Below, piece by piece: positions 1-10,500 of a stretch of DNA of 64,000 nucleotides. Each line of letters begins with the position of its first letter. Positions within the stretch are counted from its first letter, which is position 1. Made by a program: the position numbers and the translations under genes. The stretch spans positions 38,556 through 102,555 of the forward strand of contig SLBZ01000034.1 of NCBI GenBank assembly GCA_007126095.1, written 5' to 3'. This stretch comes from Aquisalimonas sp. GTDB taxonomy: Bacteria; Pseudomonadota; Gammaproteobacteria; Nitrococcales; Aquisalimonadaceae. The notes under the pieces were generated by a model, which had not been told where the DNA came from, did not search any database, and saw nothing but the letters and a program-made list of their open reading frames with translations.

Positions 1-49
1 CCCTTCGATTCGGGTCCATGCGGGCCCATCCGGGGGCATGGGGCGGGCA

Positions 50-130
50 CCCTGATCACGGACACGCTGTGAACCCTTCCCTGGGCACTTGACCGCGGCC
101 GTCCGGGCCGCGGACAGTCCGTGATCAGGG
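50..130. repeat. Nested inverted repeat downstream of the FAD oxidase
   Basis: An outer perfect 14-bp inverted repeat (CCCTGATCACGGAC at 50-63, its complement at 117-130) encloses an inner perfect 8-bp stem (CCGCGGCC at 93-100, GGCCGCGG at 106-113, 5-nt loop). It begins about 50 bp past the stop of the minus-strand FAD oxidase. No T-run follows on either strand, so a classical intrinsic terminator is not supported. Positions 1-178 hold no gene I can recognise. Confidence 0.6.
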
Positions 131-178
131 CACCCACCCCATGCCGGAGGCTCACTGGCCATTGCCACCTTATCCGGG

Positions 179-1594
179 TCAGTCTCGCTGGAACACCTTT
201 CCCGGATTCATCAGGTTGTGGGGGTCCAGGGCGGCCTTGATGCTGCGCATGACGGCCACGGCGTCACCGTGCTCGGCCTGGAGGAAGGGCATCTTGCCCA
301 TGCCGATGCCGTGCTCGCCGGTGCAGGTGCCGTCCAGAGCCAGGGCACGTTCCACGAGGCGCTCGTTGAAGGCCTTGGCCCGGGCGTAGTCGTCGGCGCT
401 GTCCGGCTCGCAGAGAAGGATGACGTGGAAGTTGCCGTCACCCACGTGGCCCAGGATGGTGCCGGGCATGGGCAGGCGCTCCAGTTCGCGCTGGGCGTCC
501 GCGATGCAGTCGGCCAGTGAGGACACGGGGACGCAGACGTCGGTCAGCACGGGCCGGGCTCCCGGGCGCAGTTGCAGTGCGGCGGGATAGGCGTCGTGCC
601 GAGCCTGCCAGAGGCGGTTGCGCTCTTCTTCGACGGTGGCCCACTGGAAGGTGTGCCCCCCGTGCTCGCTGGCAATGGCCTGGGTGGTCTCCGCCTGCTC
701 GGCGACGCCCGCCGGAGAGCCGTGGAACTCCAGGAACAGGTGCGGCGCCTCGGGGTGATCCAGGCCAGCGTACCGGTTGATGGCCTGCATCTGCAGTTCG
801 TCCAGCAGTTCCACCCGGGCCACGGGCACGCCAGTCTGGATGGTCTCGCTGGCCGCCTCCACGGCATCCCGCACGGTGGGAAATGCGCACACGGCGCTGC
901 TGATGGCCTCCGGCAGGCCGTGCAGGCGCAGTGTGATGTCGGTGATCACACCCAGGGTGCCCTCGGCGCCAATGAGCAGGTGCGTGAGGTCATAGCCGGC
1001 AGAGGACTTGCGCGCACGGCGGCCGGTATCGATGACGCGCCCGTCCGGGAGCACGGCGGTGAGGGAGAGGACGTTGCCGGCCATGGTGCCGTAGCGCACG
1101 GCGTTGGTGCCGGACGCGCGGGTCGAGGTCATGCCGCCGATGGACGCATCCGCCCCGGGGTCGATGGGAAAGAACAGCCCGGTATCGCGCAGGTGGCGAT
1201 TGAGCTGTTTGCGGGTCACGCCCGCCTGCACGGTGCAGTCCATGTCCGCGGCATGGACCGCCACCACCTGGTCCATGCCGGCGAGGTCTATCACGACACC
1301 GCCCTGCAGCGCCTGCACGTGCCCTTCCACGGCGGTGCCGGTGCCGTAGGGAATCATGGGCATGCGGTGGCGGGCGCAAACAGTCACGGCTGTCGCCACG
1401 TCGTCACGCGAGCCGGCGAAGACCACAGCGTCCGGTGGCATCACCGGCCAGCCGGATTCGTCATGGCCGTGCTGCTCGAGCACCGTGGCATTGGTGGAGA
1501 CCCGCTCACCCAGGCGCTCCCGCAGCTCGGTCACGACATGGTTCACCGTATCGGCGGACGGCCTCGTGCCGGCATCACTGATCGTGCCTGTCAT
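179..1594 (-). CDS. FAD-linked D-2-hydroxyacid dehydrogenase (D-lactate/glycolate oxidase GlcD family)
   Basis: A 471-residue flavoprotein expected to oxidise a D-2-hydroxyacid such as D-lactate or glycolate and pass electrons to the respiratory chain. The N-terminal half is a PCMH-type FAD-binding domain, with PYGTGTAVEGH, the glycine-rich PGADASIGGM segment and a conserved NAVRYGTM stretch. The C-terminal half is the FAD-oxidase C domain, with HVGDGNFH and TCTGEHGIGMGK, ending in LDPHNLMNPGKVF. This end is typical of the cytochrome-linked D-lactate dehydrogenase branch; the substrate is not proved. I chose the ATG at 1594 because the domain begins shortly after it and a GAGGGG tract lies about 10 nt upstream. 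Reading further upstream gives low-quality sequence within the telA gene. The start overlaps the telA-like stop by 20 bp, so it is probably co-transcribed with that gene. Confidence 0.85.
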   Translation of the reverse strand: MTGTISDAGTRPSADTVNHVVTELRERLGERVSTNATVLEQHGHDESGWPVMPPDAVVFAGSRDDVATAVTVCARHRMPMIPYGTGTAVEGHVQALQGGVVIDLAGMDQVVAVHAADMDCTVQAGVTRKQLNRHLRDTGLFFPIDPGADASIGGMTSTRASGTNAVRYGTMAGNVLSLTAVLPDGRVIDTGRRARKSSAGYDLTHLLIGAEGTLGVITDITLRLHGLPEAISSAVCAFPTVRDAVEAASETIQTGVPVARVELLDELQMQAINRYAGLDHPEAPHLFLEFHGSPAGVAEQAETTQAIASEHGGHTFQWATVEEERNRLWQARHDAYPAALQLRPGARPVLTDVCVPVSSLADCIADAQRELERLPMPGTILGHVGDGNFHVILLCEPDSADDYARAKAFNERLVERALALDGTCTGEHGIGMGKMPFLQAEHGDAVAVMRSIKAALDPHNLMNPGKVFQRD

Positions 1595-2741
1595 GACTCG
1601 CATTCCCCTCGTCCATGGACCGAACCGACGCCCGCCCCCGGACGGCGAGCTGGTCCAGCCGGTCGATCTGTTCGTCCAGCCGCGGCAAGGCCTCGCGCCG
1701 GTAGCGGGAAACCTCGTCGATGGCGGCGAGCACGTCGGTAAAGGCCTGTTCAAGCTGCTCCATGTCCAGGGACGTGGAGGCCGCCCGGTTCTGGATATCG
1801 ACACCCTGGCCACGCAACGCTTTCGCGGTGCCGGCAATCATGTCGGAGGTGCCGCGATTGAGCGCCTCGACGCGGTCCAGCACCAGCCGCTGGTTCGCCA
1901 GGCCCATGGCCACGGTCACGGCCACGTTCAGCGCCGAGACGGTGACGTTGATGGCGCGATCGACGCCGCGCATGAGTTCACGGTTATTGCGAATGACCAC
2001 TTCCAGCGCCAGCACGCCCTGCTGCGCCACGGCCAGCTGTTGCTGCAGATCGGTGATGCGCTGGCGCAGCGGAAACAGGAGTTCGTTCTCCAGAAAGGCG
2101 CGGCGCGGGTGCTCGGCCGGATATTCCGCTGCGGCGGCCACCAGCCGCTCATCGATCAGCCGGCCCAGGGCCACTTCCCGCTCCAGGCGCTCCAGGCTGG
2201 ACCGCAGCGCGGTCTGATCGTCACTCAGGGTGAGGTTGTCGCGCCGGAGCATGTCACGGCCCGCTTCCAGGTCGTGGATGATGGCATCCAGCGCTTCCTG
2301 CGCCGTCTCGAAGCGGCGGAAGTACCGCTGCACGGGGCTGCCCACGCCGGGGATGCGCCCGAGCAGGCGCGACACACCACCGCGGGAGAGCGCGTGGCGA
2401 TGCGGGTCGAGGTCGTCCATGCGCGTACGCAGGTCCTCCAGGGAGCGGGCCACAGGGCCGCCGTCATCTCCCTGGTGCGCAAGCTGGCGCAGCGGCGTCT
2501 GCAGCATGGCGCTGCGGTGTGCGGCTTCCTGCTGGGCGTCGGCGCCCATGGTATCCACCACCTCGCGCTGCTGCTGGTCGTGTTCCGCATCCGCCTCCAG
2601 TATCCTGCCGACGAACGCATCGGCCTCGGCGGCCAGCGCCGACTCCTCATCGGCCGTGCCGTTCTGCGCCGTGAGATCCTCCGGATCCGGGATGGCGAGC
2701 TTCAGGGACTCTTCGCCGCGGTCGTCACTGGTCTCGGTCAT
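1575..2741 (-). CDS. TelA-family toxic anion resistance protein
   Basis: A 388-residue soluble, mostly helical protein of the TelA/KlaA family (toxic anion resistance, tellurite-linked). Seen in the sequence: an acidic N-terminus; a central coiled-coil-like core; the conserved block with RNNRELMRGVDRAINVTV and VAMGLANQRLVLDRV near residues 245-290; and a hydrophilic tail. The family is often found beside XpaC-like proteins and appears in general stress and envelope loci. Its biochemical activity is unknown, and resistance to tellurite should not be assumed from the name. It lies 11 bp downstream of the XpaC-like gene and overlaps the FAD oxidase, so the three are probably one transcript. No strong ribosome binding site precedes the ATG, which fits translational coupling to the upstream gene. 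Confidence 0.85.
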   Translation of the reverse strand: MTETSDDRGEESLKLAIPDPEDLTAQNGTADEESALAAEADAFVGRILEADAEHDQQQREVVDTMGADAQQEAAHRSAMLQTPLRQLAHQGDDGGPVARSLEDLRTRMDDLDPHRHALSRGGVSRLLGRIPGVGSPVQRYFRRFETAQEALDAIIHDLEAGRDMLRRDNLTLSDDQTALRSSLERLEREVALGRLIDERLVAAAAEYPAEHPRRAFLENELLFPLRQRITDLQQQLAVAQQGVLALEVVIRNNRELMRGVDRAINVTVSALNVAVTVAMGLANQRLVLDRVEALNRGTSDMIAGTAKALRGQGVDIQNRAASTSLDMEQLEQAFTDVLAAIDEVSRYRREALPRLDEQIDRLDQLAVRGRASVRSMDEGNASHDRHDQ

Positions 2742-2752
2742 GTGTTCGCCCG

Positions 2753-3694
2753 TTATTCGCTACGCTGATACCGCCCCGCGCCATCGACAAATCGCTGCAG
2801 GTCCTGCAACGCCCGCTCGGCGGCGACGGACGCATGAGGCCGCGCCGTCTCGATGCGGGCCACCGCGACCGTGGCGTCGTCCAGCGCGGTAATCACTGCC
2901 TCGTTACGGCCGCCCAGCGCTTTCAGGCTCTGTTCCGTCTCCCGCAACAGCTCCAGGCGACGCTCCAGGGCCTGACGCTCCTCCGCTGGCAGCGTATCAC
3001 CTTCACGCCGCAGGCGTCCGCGCACGTAATCGGCATCGACGCCGGCAACACTGGCCGCCTGGGAGGCCATGGCCTGGAAAGTGTCCAGTGCGCCCCGGCA
3101 GACCTCGGCCATGAGGCCAGCAGCCCGTTGATAGGTCAGCTCGCCGGGATCGAAACGCGCGCCCAGCACGGCGAGGCCGTGGCTGTATCGCGAATAGAGG
3201 CGATCCACCTGCACGGCGAGATCAGCGCGCTGCGCGCCCTGCAGCCGCTTCTTCACGCTGCACAGCTCCTGGACCACCGAGTCGGCGTCTTCCGGCGGGT
3301 GATCGGGATCGAGCACGGCGACCCCCGCCTCCCGCGCCCGCGCCTCCTTCTCGGCCCGTCGCTGCCACTGCCTTGCGTCCTGTTCCCGGCGCCGCCGTTT
3401 CTCACGGCGGCGTGTCAGCCACCGGCGCCAGGCCCGCTCCAGCGGCACTTCCACACCGATGGCAACGAGCCCGACGATCCAGCCGGCCAGCGTCGGGCCG
3501 AACCCGCCCCAGAGCGACGTCAGCCAGAGCAGGAAGGCGAGAAACGGAATACCCAGCCAGTAGCGCAGGATAACGTGCCAGCGGCTCGGCGGCTCGTTCG
3601 GCACTGCCACCGCCGGGTTCACCATCCCGGCAATGAACCACGGGATACACGAGAGAAACAGCCCGTAGGCGAACCCCTGGAGAAAGCCCAGCAT
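2753..3694 (-). CDS. XpaC-like membrane protein (5-bromo-4-chloroindolyl phosphate hydrolysis family)
   Basis: A 313-residue protein. Its first third contains about three hydrophobic segments (residues about 5-30, 43-62 and 65-83). A very basic stretch rich in Arg and Lys (about 90-115) follows, then a long helical cytoplasmic domain ending in LQRFVDGAGRYQRSE. This layout and the pairing with a TelA protein match the XpaC family, named for a Bacillus gene linked to indolyl-phosphate hydrolysis. No phosphatase motif is visible, so enzymatic function is not supported. TelA-XpaC pairs recur in bacteria and probably work together at the membrane, but the role is unknown. It starts just downstream of the 3-hydroxyacyl-CoA dehydrogenase terminator-like hairpin and is the likely first gene of the three-gene unit. 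Confidence 0.75.
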   Translation of the reverse strand: MLGFLQGFAYGLFLSCIPWFIAGMVNPAVAVPNEPPSRWHVILRYWLGIPFLAFLLWLTSLWGGFGPTLAGWIVGLVAIGVEVPLERAWRRWLTRRREKRRRREQDARQWQRRAEKEARAREAGVAVLDPDHPPEDADSVVQELCSVKKRLQGAQRADLAVQVDRLYSRYSHGLAVLGARFDPGELTYQRAAGLMAEVCRGALDTFQAMASQAASVAGVDADYVRGRLRREGDTLPAEERQALERRLELLRETEQSLKALGGRNEAVITALDDATVAVARIETARPHASVAAERALQDLQRFVDGAGRYQRSE

Positions 3695-3712
3695 GCGCTA
3701 GTGTCCTGTGCC

Positions 3713-3745
3713 GTCGGCCCCGCCACCGCGGGCGGCGGGGCCGAC
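3713..3745 (-). terminator. GC-rich stem-loop downstream of the 3-hydroxyacyl-CoA dehydrogenase
   Basis: A perfect 12-bp stem (GTCGGCCCCGCC at 3713-3724, complement at 3734-3745) with a 9-nt loop sits 13 bp past the stop of the dehydrogenase. There is no T-run, so it may be a weak terminator or an mRNA-stabilising hairpin. Confidence 0.5.
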
Positions 3746-3758
3746 GTTCCCGGTCGCC

Positions 3759-4610
3759 TCAGTCGTAGACGTAGAAGCCACGGCCAACCTTGCGCCCCAG
3801 GTATCCGGCGTCAACCATCTGCTGCAGCAGCGGCGACGGCCGGTATTTCGGGTCCCCCAGCGCGGAGTGCAGCACCTTCATCACTTCAAGGCAGGTATCC
3901 AGGCCGATCAGGTCGGCCAGAGCCAGCGGTCCCATGGGGTGGTTGGCTCCCATCTGCATGACCTTGTCGATGTCCTCCGGCGCAGCGATGCCCTCGGCGC
4001 AGGCGAAGCAGGCCTCGTTGATCATGGGCACCAGGATGCGGTTCACGGCGAATCCGGGGCTGTCCTTCACGGCCACGGGCTCCTTGCCCAGTTGCCGGGT
4101 CAGGCTTTCCACCTGTTCGAACACGGCGTCGCTGGTCTGCAGCGCACGCACCACTTCCACCAGTTTCATCACCGGCACCGGATTGAAGAAGTGCATGCCG
4201 ATGACCCGCTCGGGGTTCGCGGTGGCGGCAGCGATGCGGGTGAGTGAAATCGACGAGGTGTTGGACGCCAGGACGGTCTCGGCACTGACCAGGTCCGAGA
4301 GTTTGCGGAAGATGTCCAGCTTGAGCTCCTCGCGCTCGGTGGCCGCTTCGACGATGAAGTCGCAGTCGGCGAGGCCGTCGAGGCCAACCACACCCTCTAC
4401 GCGCTCCAGCGCCGCGCCATGGTCGGCCACTGAGAGCTTGTCCTTGGAGACCAGGCGGTCCAGGCTCTTCTCGATCGCCTTGCGACCGCGATCCACCTGC
4501 TCCTGCCCGATATCGGACATCTTCACGCTGAACCCGCTCACGGCGAAGGCCTGGGCGATGCCGTTCCCCATGGTGCCCGCTCCGATCACACCGACTGTTT
4601 TGACGCTCAT
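3759..4610 (-). CDS. 3-hydroxyacyl-CoA (3-hydroxybutyryl-CoA) dehydrogenase
   Basis: A 283-residue NAD(P)-dependent enzyme that interconverts 3-hydroxyacyl-CoA and 3-ketoacyl-CoA in fatty-acid or butanoate metabolism. It has the full single-domain-pair architecture: a Rossmann fold starting [12 protein letters not shown] (residues 6-17), the central catalytic segment [17 protein letters not shown] with its conserved His, and the C-terminal helical dimerisation domain with [13 protein letters not shown] and [16 protein letters not shown]. The length is normal for Hbd/PaaH proteins (about 280-290). The ATG at 4610 has AGGAG 9 nt upstream. It is divergently transcribed from an acyl-CoA dehydrogenase, with a palindrome between them, so the two probably share a regulator and a beta-oxidation-like route. 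Chain-length preference cannot be told. Confidence 0.93.
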   Translation of the reverse strand: MSVKTVGVIGAGTMGNGIAQAFAVSGFSVKMSDIGQEQVDRGRKAIEKSLDRLVSKDKLSVADHGAALERVEGVVGLDGLADCDFIVEAATEREELKLDIFRKLSDLVSAETVLASNTSSISLTRIAAATANPERVIGMHFFNPVPVMKLVEVVRALQTSDAVFEQVESLTRQLGKEPVAVKDSPGFAVNRILVPMINEACFACAEGIAAPEDIDKVMQMGANHPMGPLALADLIGLDTCLEVMKVLHSALGDPKYRPSPLLQQMVDAGYLGRKVGRGFYVYD

Positions 4611-4728
4611 GACTTGCTACTCCTGTTTGATGTCGCATTGCACGAAAACCGGCTCACATTAGCAGGGTTTTCGCCCGTGGCAAGCGGCCGCAGGGCCACG
4701 GCCAATCATGCACAAGATGAATTGATAC

Positions 4729-4752
4729 GAATCCAGTTAATTCATTGGATTC
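4729..4752. promoter_or_regulatory. Operator-like palindrome between the divergent dehydrogenases
   Basis: GAATCCA (4729-4735) and TGGATTC (4746-4752) form a perfect 7-bp inverted repeat with a 10-nt AT-rich spacer. It lies in the 207-bp divergent intergenic region between the 3-hydroxyacyl-CoA and acyl-CoA dehydrogenases, 65 bp before the latter's ATG. The layout is like a TetR-type operator, but no regulator is encoded nearby. Confidence 0.4.
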
Positions 4753-4817
4753 ATTCTCTAAGGTTCACCACACTCGATACTTCCTGCGAATCATTGAATA
4801 CGGCTCCGGAGGTTGCC

Positions 4818-6035
<1,218 letters not shown>

Positions 6036-6099
6036 GGGAAGCAGTACCCGGGCCGGGGCCGGGTCGTGCGGGTGCTGCTTGGGTTCCGGCACTGCGCCT

Positions 6100-6230
6100 A
6101 ACTTTGCTTCCGTTCGGAAGCAAAGTTTCCGCGTCTCCGGCCTGGTCGATTTACAGCACATCCCTGTGCTGTAAATCGATGGCGGCGTCCCTGCCGCCAC
6201 CCTTCGGGCCGGGCGGCCTCCGGCGCGGAG
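6100..6230. repeat. Mosaic of tandem perfect hairpins (intergenic repeat element)
   Basis: Between convergent acyl-CoA dehydrogenase and zipA, the 334-bp space holds four consecutive stem-loops: 12-bp perfect stem at 6100-6111/6116-6127 (loop GTTC); 15-bp perfect stem at 6146-6160/6165-6179 (loop TCCC); 7-bp stem around 6180-6199; and 5-bp stem at 6218-6230. The two long stems are AT-richer than their surroundings. It looks like a mosaic intergenic repeat of the REP/BIME kind and may also serve as a two-way terminator. No other copy is in the window. I see nothing else in 6231-6369. Confidence 0.6.
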
Positions 6231-6369
6231 CTTCGTGAGTCACCCATACAGATCTGCCGTCACCGCACCCGCGCGACCCATCACACCATTCACCCGGCGT
6301 ATGGCGCATGGCAGAAACGTCTCTGGTGCGCTCCGGAAGTAAGTGCGATCGGTCAGGAGGACTGGCCGC

Positions 6370-7443
6370 TCACGCCCGCGTCTTACGCGCCGCCAGATGG
6401 GCCAGTCGGCGGTACTCGCGCAGATCCTCGCGAATGTGCTCCACGGACTGCGCCGTAAGATCGCAGCGCTTGCCATCCAGCAGGTGGCCGTCGAGCTGAT
6501 CCGCGAGCCGGCGGGCGATCTCCAGCATCTGCTCGAAACCGGACAGGCCGTCGAACGGCCCCGGCAGCTGCATGAACAGCGCCAGACCGGGGGTCTCGAG
6601 GGTTTCCGGCTGCGACGGGTCCAGGGTGCCGGGCTTGACCATGCTGGCAACACTGAACATGGGCTCCTCGCCCCGGCGCGTCTCCACGTGACGGTGGAAG
6701 ATCTCATGCTGCCCGAAACGCAACCCGACCTGCTCCAGCGCATCACTCACGCCATCAGCAGTAAAGCACATGCCTTCGCCCGCATGCACGTGCAGAACGA
6801 TGATCTTTTCGCCTACCGCCTGCGCCACCGCATCCTCGTAGCTCGACTCTTCGGCTTCCTGTTCCTCGCTGTCCACGCGACCGCCGTGTTCGCCACCCAG
6901 CCAGCCGGCCTCCTTGACCCAGGCAGGGCGCGGAATCCGGACTGGCCCGAGGTTCCAGCCGTCGGCTCCCCGCTCATGTTCGGGAGCCTCTTCGGACGCC
7001 TCCGGCGCCTCGTCGTGTTCCGGCTCGAAGTCGTCGTTCCAGGCGCCCGTCTCGTGGTCATTGAGGGCGTCTGAGAAATCAGTGGCACCCACATCGTCCG
7101 CCACCGAGCGCACGCGTACGGGGCCGACGCTGGAGTCGTGATCATCGGCCTCGTGGTGACTGGAGCGCACTCGCGCACGGCTGACGGGCGCGTCGTCCGG
7201 ATCCGGCTCCACATCGGGAAGATCGGCCGCATCGTCAATGCCGTCGTCCAGCAGAAAGTCGTCCATGTCGCGCAGCGCGGCCTCCACGTCGCGGTCACCA
7301 CGCACGGACCGTCTCACCCCCGCTGATCTGGAGGTATTCCGTCGACCGCTGCTGCTCTGGCGCTCCTGCCACTTGTAGTAGCCGAACAGTCCGGCAATCA
7401 CCAGTACGCCAACAGCCAGCAGTATCCAGCGCAGTGTATCCAT
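6370..7443 (-). CDS. zipA: Cell division protein ZipA
   Basis: A 357-residue inner-membrane division protein that tethers FtsZ to the membrane at the septum. The N-terminus LRWILLAVGVLVIAGLFGYY is a single membrane anchor, followed by a basic patch and then a long linker (about residues 40-210). The linker is dominated by Asp/Glu rather than the usual Pro/Gln. The C-terminal 140 residues form the ZipA FtsZ-binding domain, with KIIVLHVHAGEGMCFTADGV, MFSVASMVKPGTLDP and GLALFMQLPGPFDG. I prefer the ATG at 7443, with a weak GGA 9 nt upstream; an ATG three codons earlier at 7452 is also possible. It follows smc, as in many gammaproteobacteria, but the usual downstream ligA is absent. Confidence 0.93.
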   Translation of the reverse strand: MDTLRWILLAVGVLVIAGLFGYYKWQERQSSSGRRNTSRSAGVRRSVRGDRDVEAALRDMDDFLLDDGIDDAADLPDVEPDPDDAPVSRARVRSSHHEADDHDSSVGPVRVRSVADDVGATDFSDALNDHETGAWNDDFEPEHDEAPEASEEAPEHERGADGWNLGPVRIPRPAWVKEAGWLGGEHGGRVDSEEQEAEESSYEDAVAQAVGEKIIVLHVHAGEGMCFTADGVSDALEQVGLRFGQHEIFHRHVETRRGEEPMFSVASMVKPGTLDPSQPETLETPGLALFMQLPGPFDGLSGFEQMLEIARRLADQLDGHLLDGKRCDLTAQSVEHIREDLREYRRLAHLAARKTRA

Positions 7444-7599
7444 TGTGTCCATCCGCGAAAGTCGATTCGTAGTACCCGGCTGCAGCCACCATGGACGATC
7501 GGTCAATGGTCCGCCACCCCTACAGGGTCCATGGTCTGCGGCGCATCGTCCAGCGTCTCCTGCAGGAGACGCCACGAGACGCCATTTGTTCCTGCTCGA

Positions 7600-10500
7600 T
7601 CAGGCCACTGCCATCTCGGCAGCCTCGTCCACGTCCACCGCCACCAGCCGCGATACACCCGCCTCGTGCATGGTCACGCCCATGAGGTGGCTGGCGATCT
7701 CCATGGTCGCCTTATTGTGGGTAATGAGGATGAACTGCACCCGCGCCGACATCTCCTTGACCAGCTGGCAGAACCGGCCCACGTTCGCCTCGTCCAGGGG
7801 GGCATCCACCTCGTCGAGCATGCAGAACGGCGCCGGGTTCAGCTCGAAGATGGCGAAGATCAGTGCCACCGCCGTCAGCGCCTTCTCCCCGCCCGAGAGC
7901 AGGTGAATGGTGCTCACGCGCTTGCCTGGCGGCCGCGCCATGATGGTGATGCCGGTCTCCAGCAGATCGTCGCTGGTCATCTCCAGGTACGCTTCACCGC
8001 CGCCGAACAGGCGCGGGTACATGTGCTGGATGCCGGCATTGACCTTGTCGAAGGTCTCCTTGAAGCGCTGCCGCGTCTCCCGGTCGATCTTGCGGATGGC
8101 CGACTCCAGGGTCTCCATGGCCTCCGTCAGGTCGGCGTGCTGCTGGTCCAGGTAGCCCTTGCGCTCCGAGAGCTGTTCATGCTCGTCGATGGCCGCCAGG
8201 TTGATGGGCCCCAGGCGGTTGATGCGCTGCTCGACCTGCTCCAGTCGCGCCTGCCAGTCGCCCTCGGTTGCAGCCTCCGGGAGATTGGCCAGCAGGGTGT
8301 CCAGATCGAACCCGAGCTCCACCAGCTGCTCGGACTGGGTCTGACGGCGGACACGCAGCTCCTGATCCCGCAGCTGCATCCGCTCCAGCTCCTGACGCAG
8401 GGTCTCCACCTGCTGCTCGGAGCGCTGACGCTGCTCTTCGCGGCCGCGGAGCTGCTCCTCGATCTCGGCCATGCGGTTGCGGGTCTCCTGCAGCGCGCGC
8501 TCGGCATCGACACGCTGCTGGAGAAGCTGCTCCCGCTGCGCTTCCAGCTCCGGGACGGGGTCGCCCTGGGTTTCCCGGGCCTCGGTCAGTTCCTCTTGGC
8601 GGGCCTCCAGACGCTCGCGCTGCTCCGCGAGCCGACGAAGCTGTTCCTCCAGGGACTGGCGCGATGCATTGGCATTCTCCTGGAGCAGCAGGAGCTCATG
8701 CCGGCGCTCCCGGCGCTCGCGCATGGCTTCACGGACCGCCGCCAGCGTTTCCTGGTGCCCCTCGCGCTCCTGCTGCAGCCGCTCGCGTTCATCGCCATCG
8801 GCCTCGCTGCGGTCCAAGGCGTCCTGCAGCCTGCTCCTCGCCGCATGCACGGCCTCGGTGGTTTCCGCCGCTTCTTCGTCCAGTTGCACGAGCTCTTCTG
8901 CCAGGCGCTGATCCCGCGCCTGCAATTCATCCAGGCGCTGGCGCTGCCCGTCCTGCCGGGCATGAACCTGCGTGAGCCGCTGCACGACCCCATCGCGCTC
9001 TTCGCGCAGCTGATCGCGGCGCGCCTCGCTGTCCTGGCGCTGCTCTTCGAGCTCACGCCGCTGGTCGACCAGCTGGTCGCGCTGCTCGCGGGCCATATCC
9101 AGCTGTGCGCGCAGCGCCTCCATGGCCCGCTCCCGGGCCAGCACGCTGTCGCCATCACCGGCATCGCCGGATAGCTGCGTCCATCCACGCCCGAACAGCA
9201 TGCCGTCAGCGGTGACCAGGCACTCGCCGGTGCGCAGATGGGGGCGCAGACGTTCGGCATCGGCGGCATCACTGGCGCAGAACACGCCATGGAGCAGGTC
9301 ATCCAGGGCACCGGGTGCGGCAACATGGGCCAGCAGGGGCTGCAACCCGTGGTCGTGCTCGCCGTTGCCGGTGACCGCACCCTCGGTGCTAACCAGGGTG
9401 ACACTGCCCTGGGTCGGGCTGCCGAGCCGGTCGGCGGTCGGCACCTCGCCGGCGTCGATGCACACGGCCTGCAACCGGTCGGCCAGCACCGCTTCCACGG
9501 CCTGCTCCCAGCCCGGTTCCACGGACAGCCGCTGCGCCAGCCGGCCACCGCTGCCCAGACCGTGACCGGCAAGCCAGTCCGCCACCGGCCCCTCGGTTTC
9601 ACCCAGGGCGTCCTGCTGCAGTGTCTCCAGGGAGGTCAGGCGGGCCTCGCTCTGCTGGATGTCGCCGCGGAGCGCGTGAATCCGGTCGTCCAGTGCGGTT
9701 TCCTGTTCCGCCAGGCTGGCCGCCGCGGCTTCCGTTTCCTCCAACTGCCCGCCAAGCAGCTCCTGCCGTTCGCCCAGCTCCTCCGCTTCCTCGGCCAGCG
9801 CCTCGAGCGCATCGGAGACGCTGTCGGGGTCCAGGTTCTCGCGCTCGCTCGCCAGCCGCTGACGCCGATCAGCCAGGGTCTGCTGGCGTTGCTCCAGGCC
9901 CTCGATGCGGGTGCGCTCCACCTGCGCGGCCTGCACGGCCTCGGCGGCGCGCTCGTTGAACGCATCCCAGCGCTGCTGCCAGTCGTCCATGGCCTGCTGC
10001 GCCTCGGCCACCTGCTCCGAGGCGGTTTCCTCGAGCTCCTGGAGTTCCTCGATCTCGGGCTCCAGTTCGGCCAGGCGCTCGCGGGTCTCGGCGAGCTTGT
10101 CCTCGTCGGCGCGGGCGGTCTCCAGCAGTTCTTCCAGCGCCTGGCGATTGGCGGCCAGGTCTTCGTCCTGCTTCTCCCGCCGTTCACGCTCGTGGGCGAT
10201 CTGCTGCTCGATACGGTTGATATCGCTGCCGAGCGCGTAGTAGCGCCCCTGGGCCTCGTTCAGGCTCTCGCTGACTTCGCCCTGCTGCTCGCGCTGTTCC
10301 ACCAGTTCCCGCTCGGCCCCGCGCTGACGTGCCACCTCGGCCTCGAGGGCGTTGCGCTGCTCCTCCAGAGCGCGCTCGCCGGTCTTCATCTCGTCCACCA
10401 GGTCACGTAACCGCACCGCCAACAGCTCGGCCCGCAGCTGGCGCTCCTCCGCTTTGAACTCCTTGTAGCGCTCGGCGGTACGCGCCTGTCGGCTCAGCTT

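Noticed and set aside
50-130. Nested repeat as a phage attachment site
   Set aside because: No integrase or tRNA end in the window, and it is an inverted rather than a direct repeat.
572-1741. Long open frame on the plus strand within the FAD oxidase
   Set aside because: It is antisense to a clear FAD-oxidase gene; its composition is that of an out-of-frame GC-rich stretch, with no family motif.
7531-9174. Long open frame on the plus strand inside smc
   Set aside because: It mirrors the coiled-coil codons of smc (many Leu/Gln on the opposite strand) and has no own start signals.
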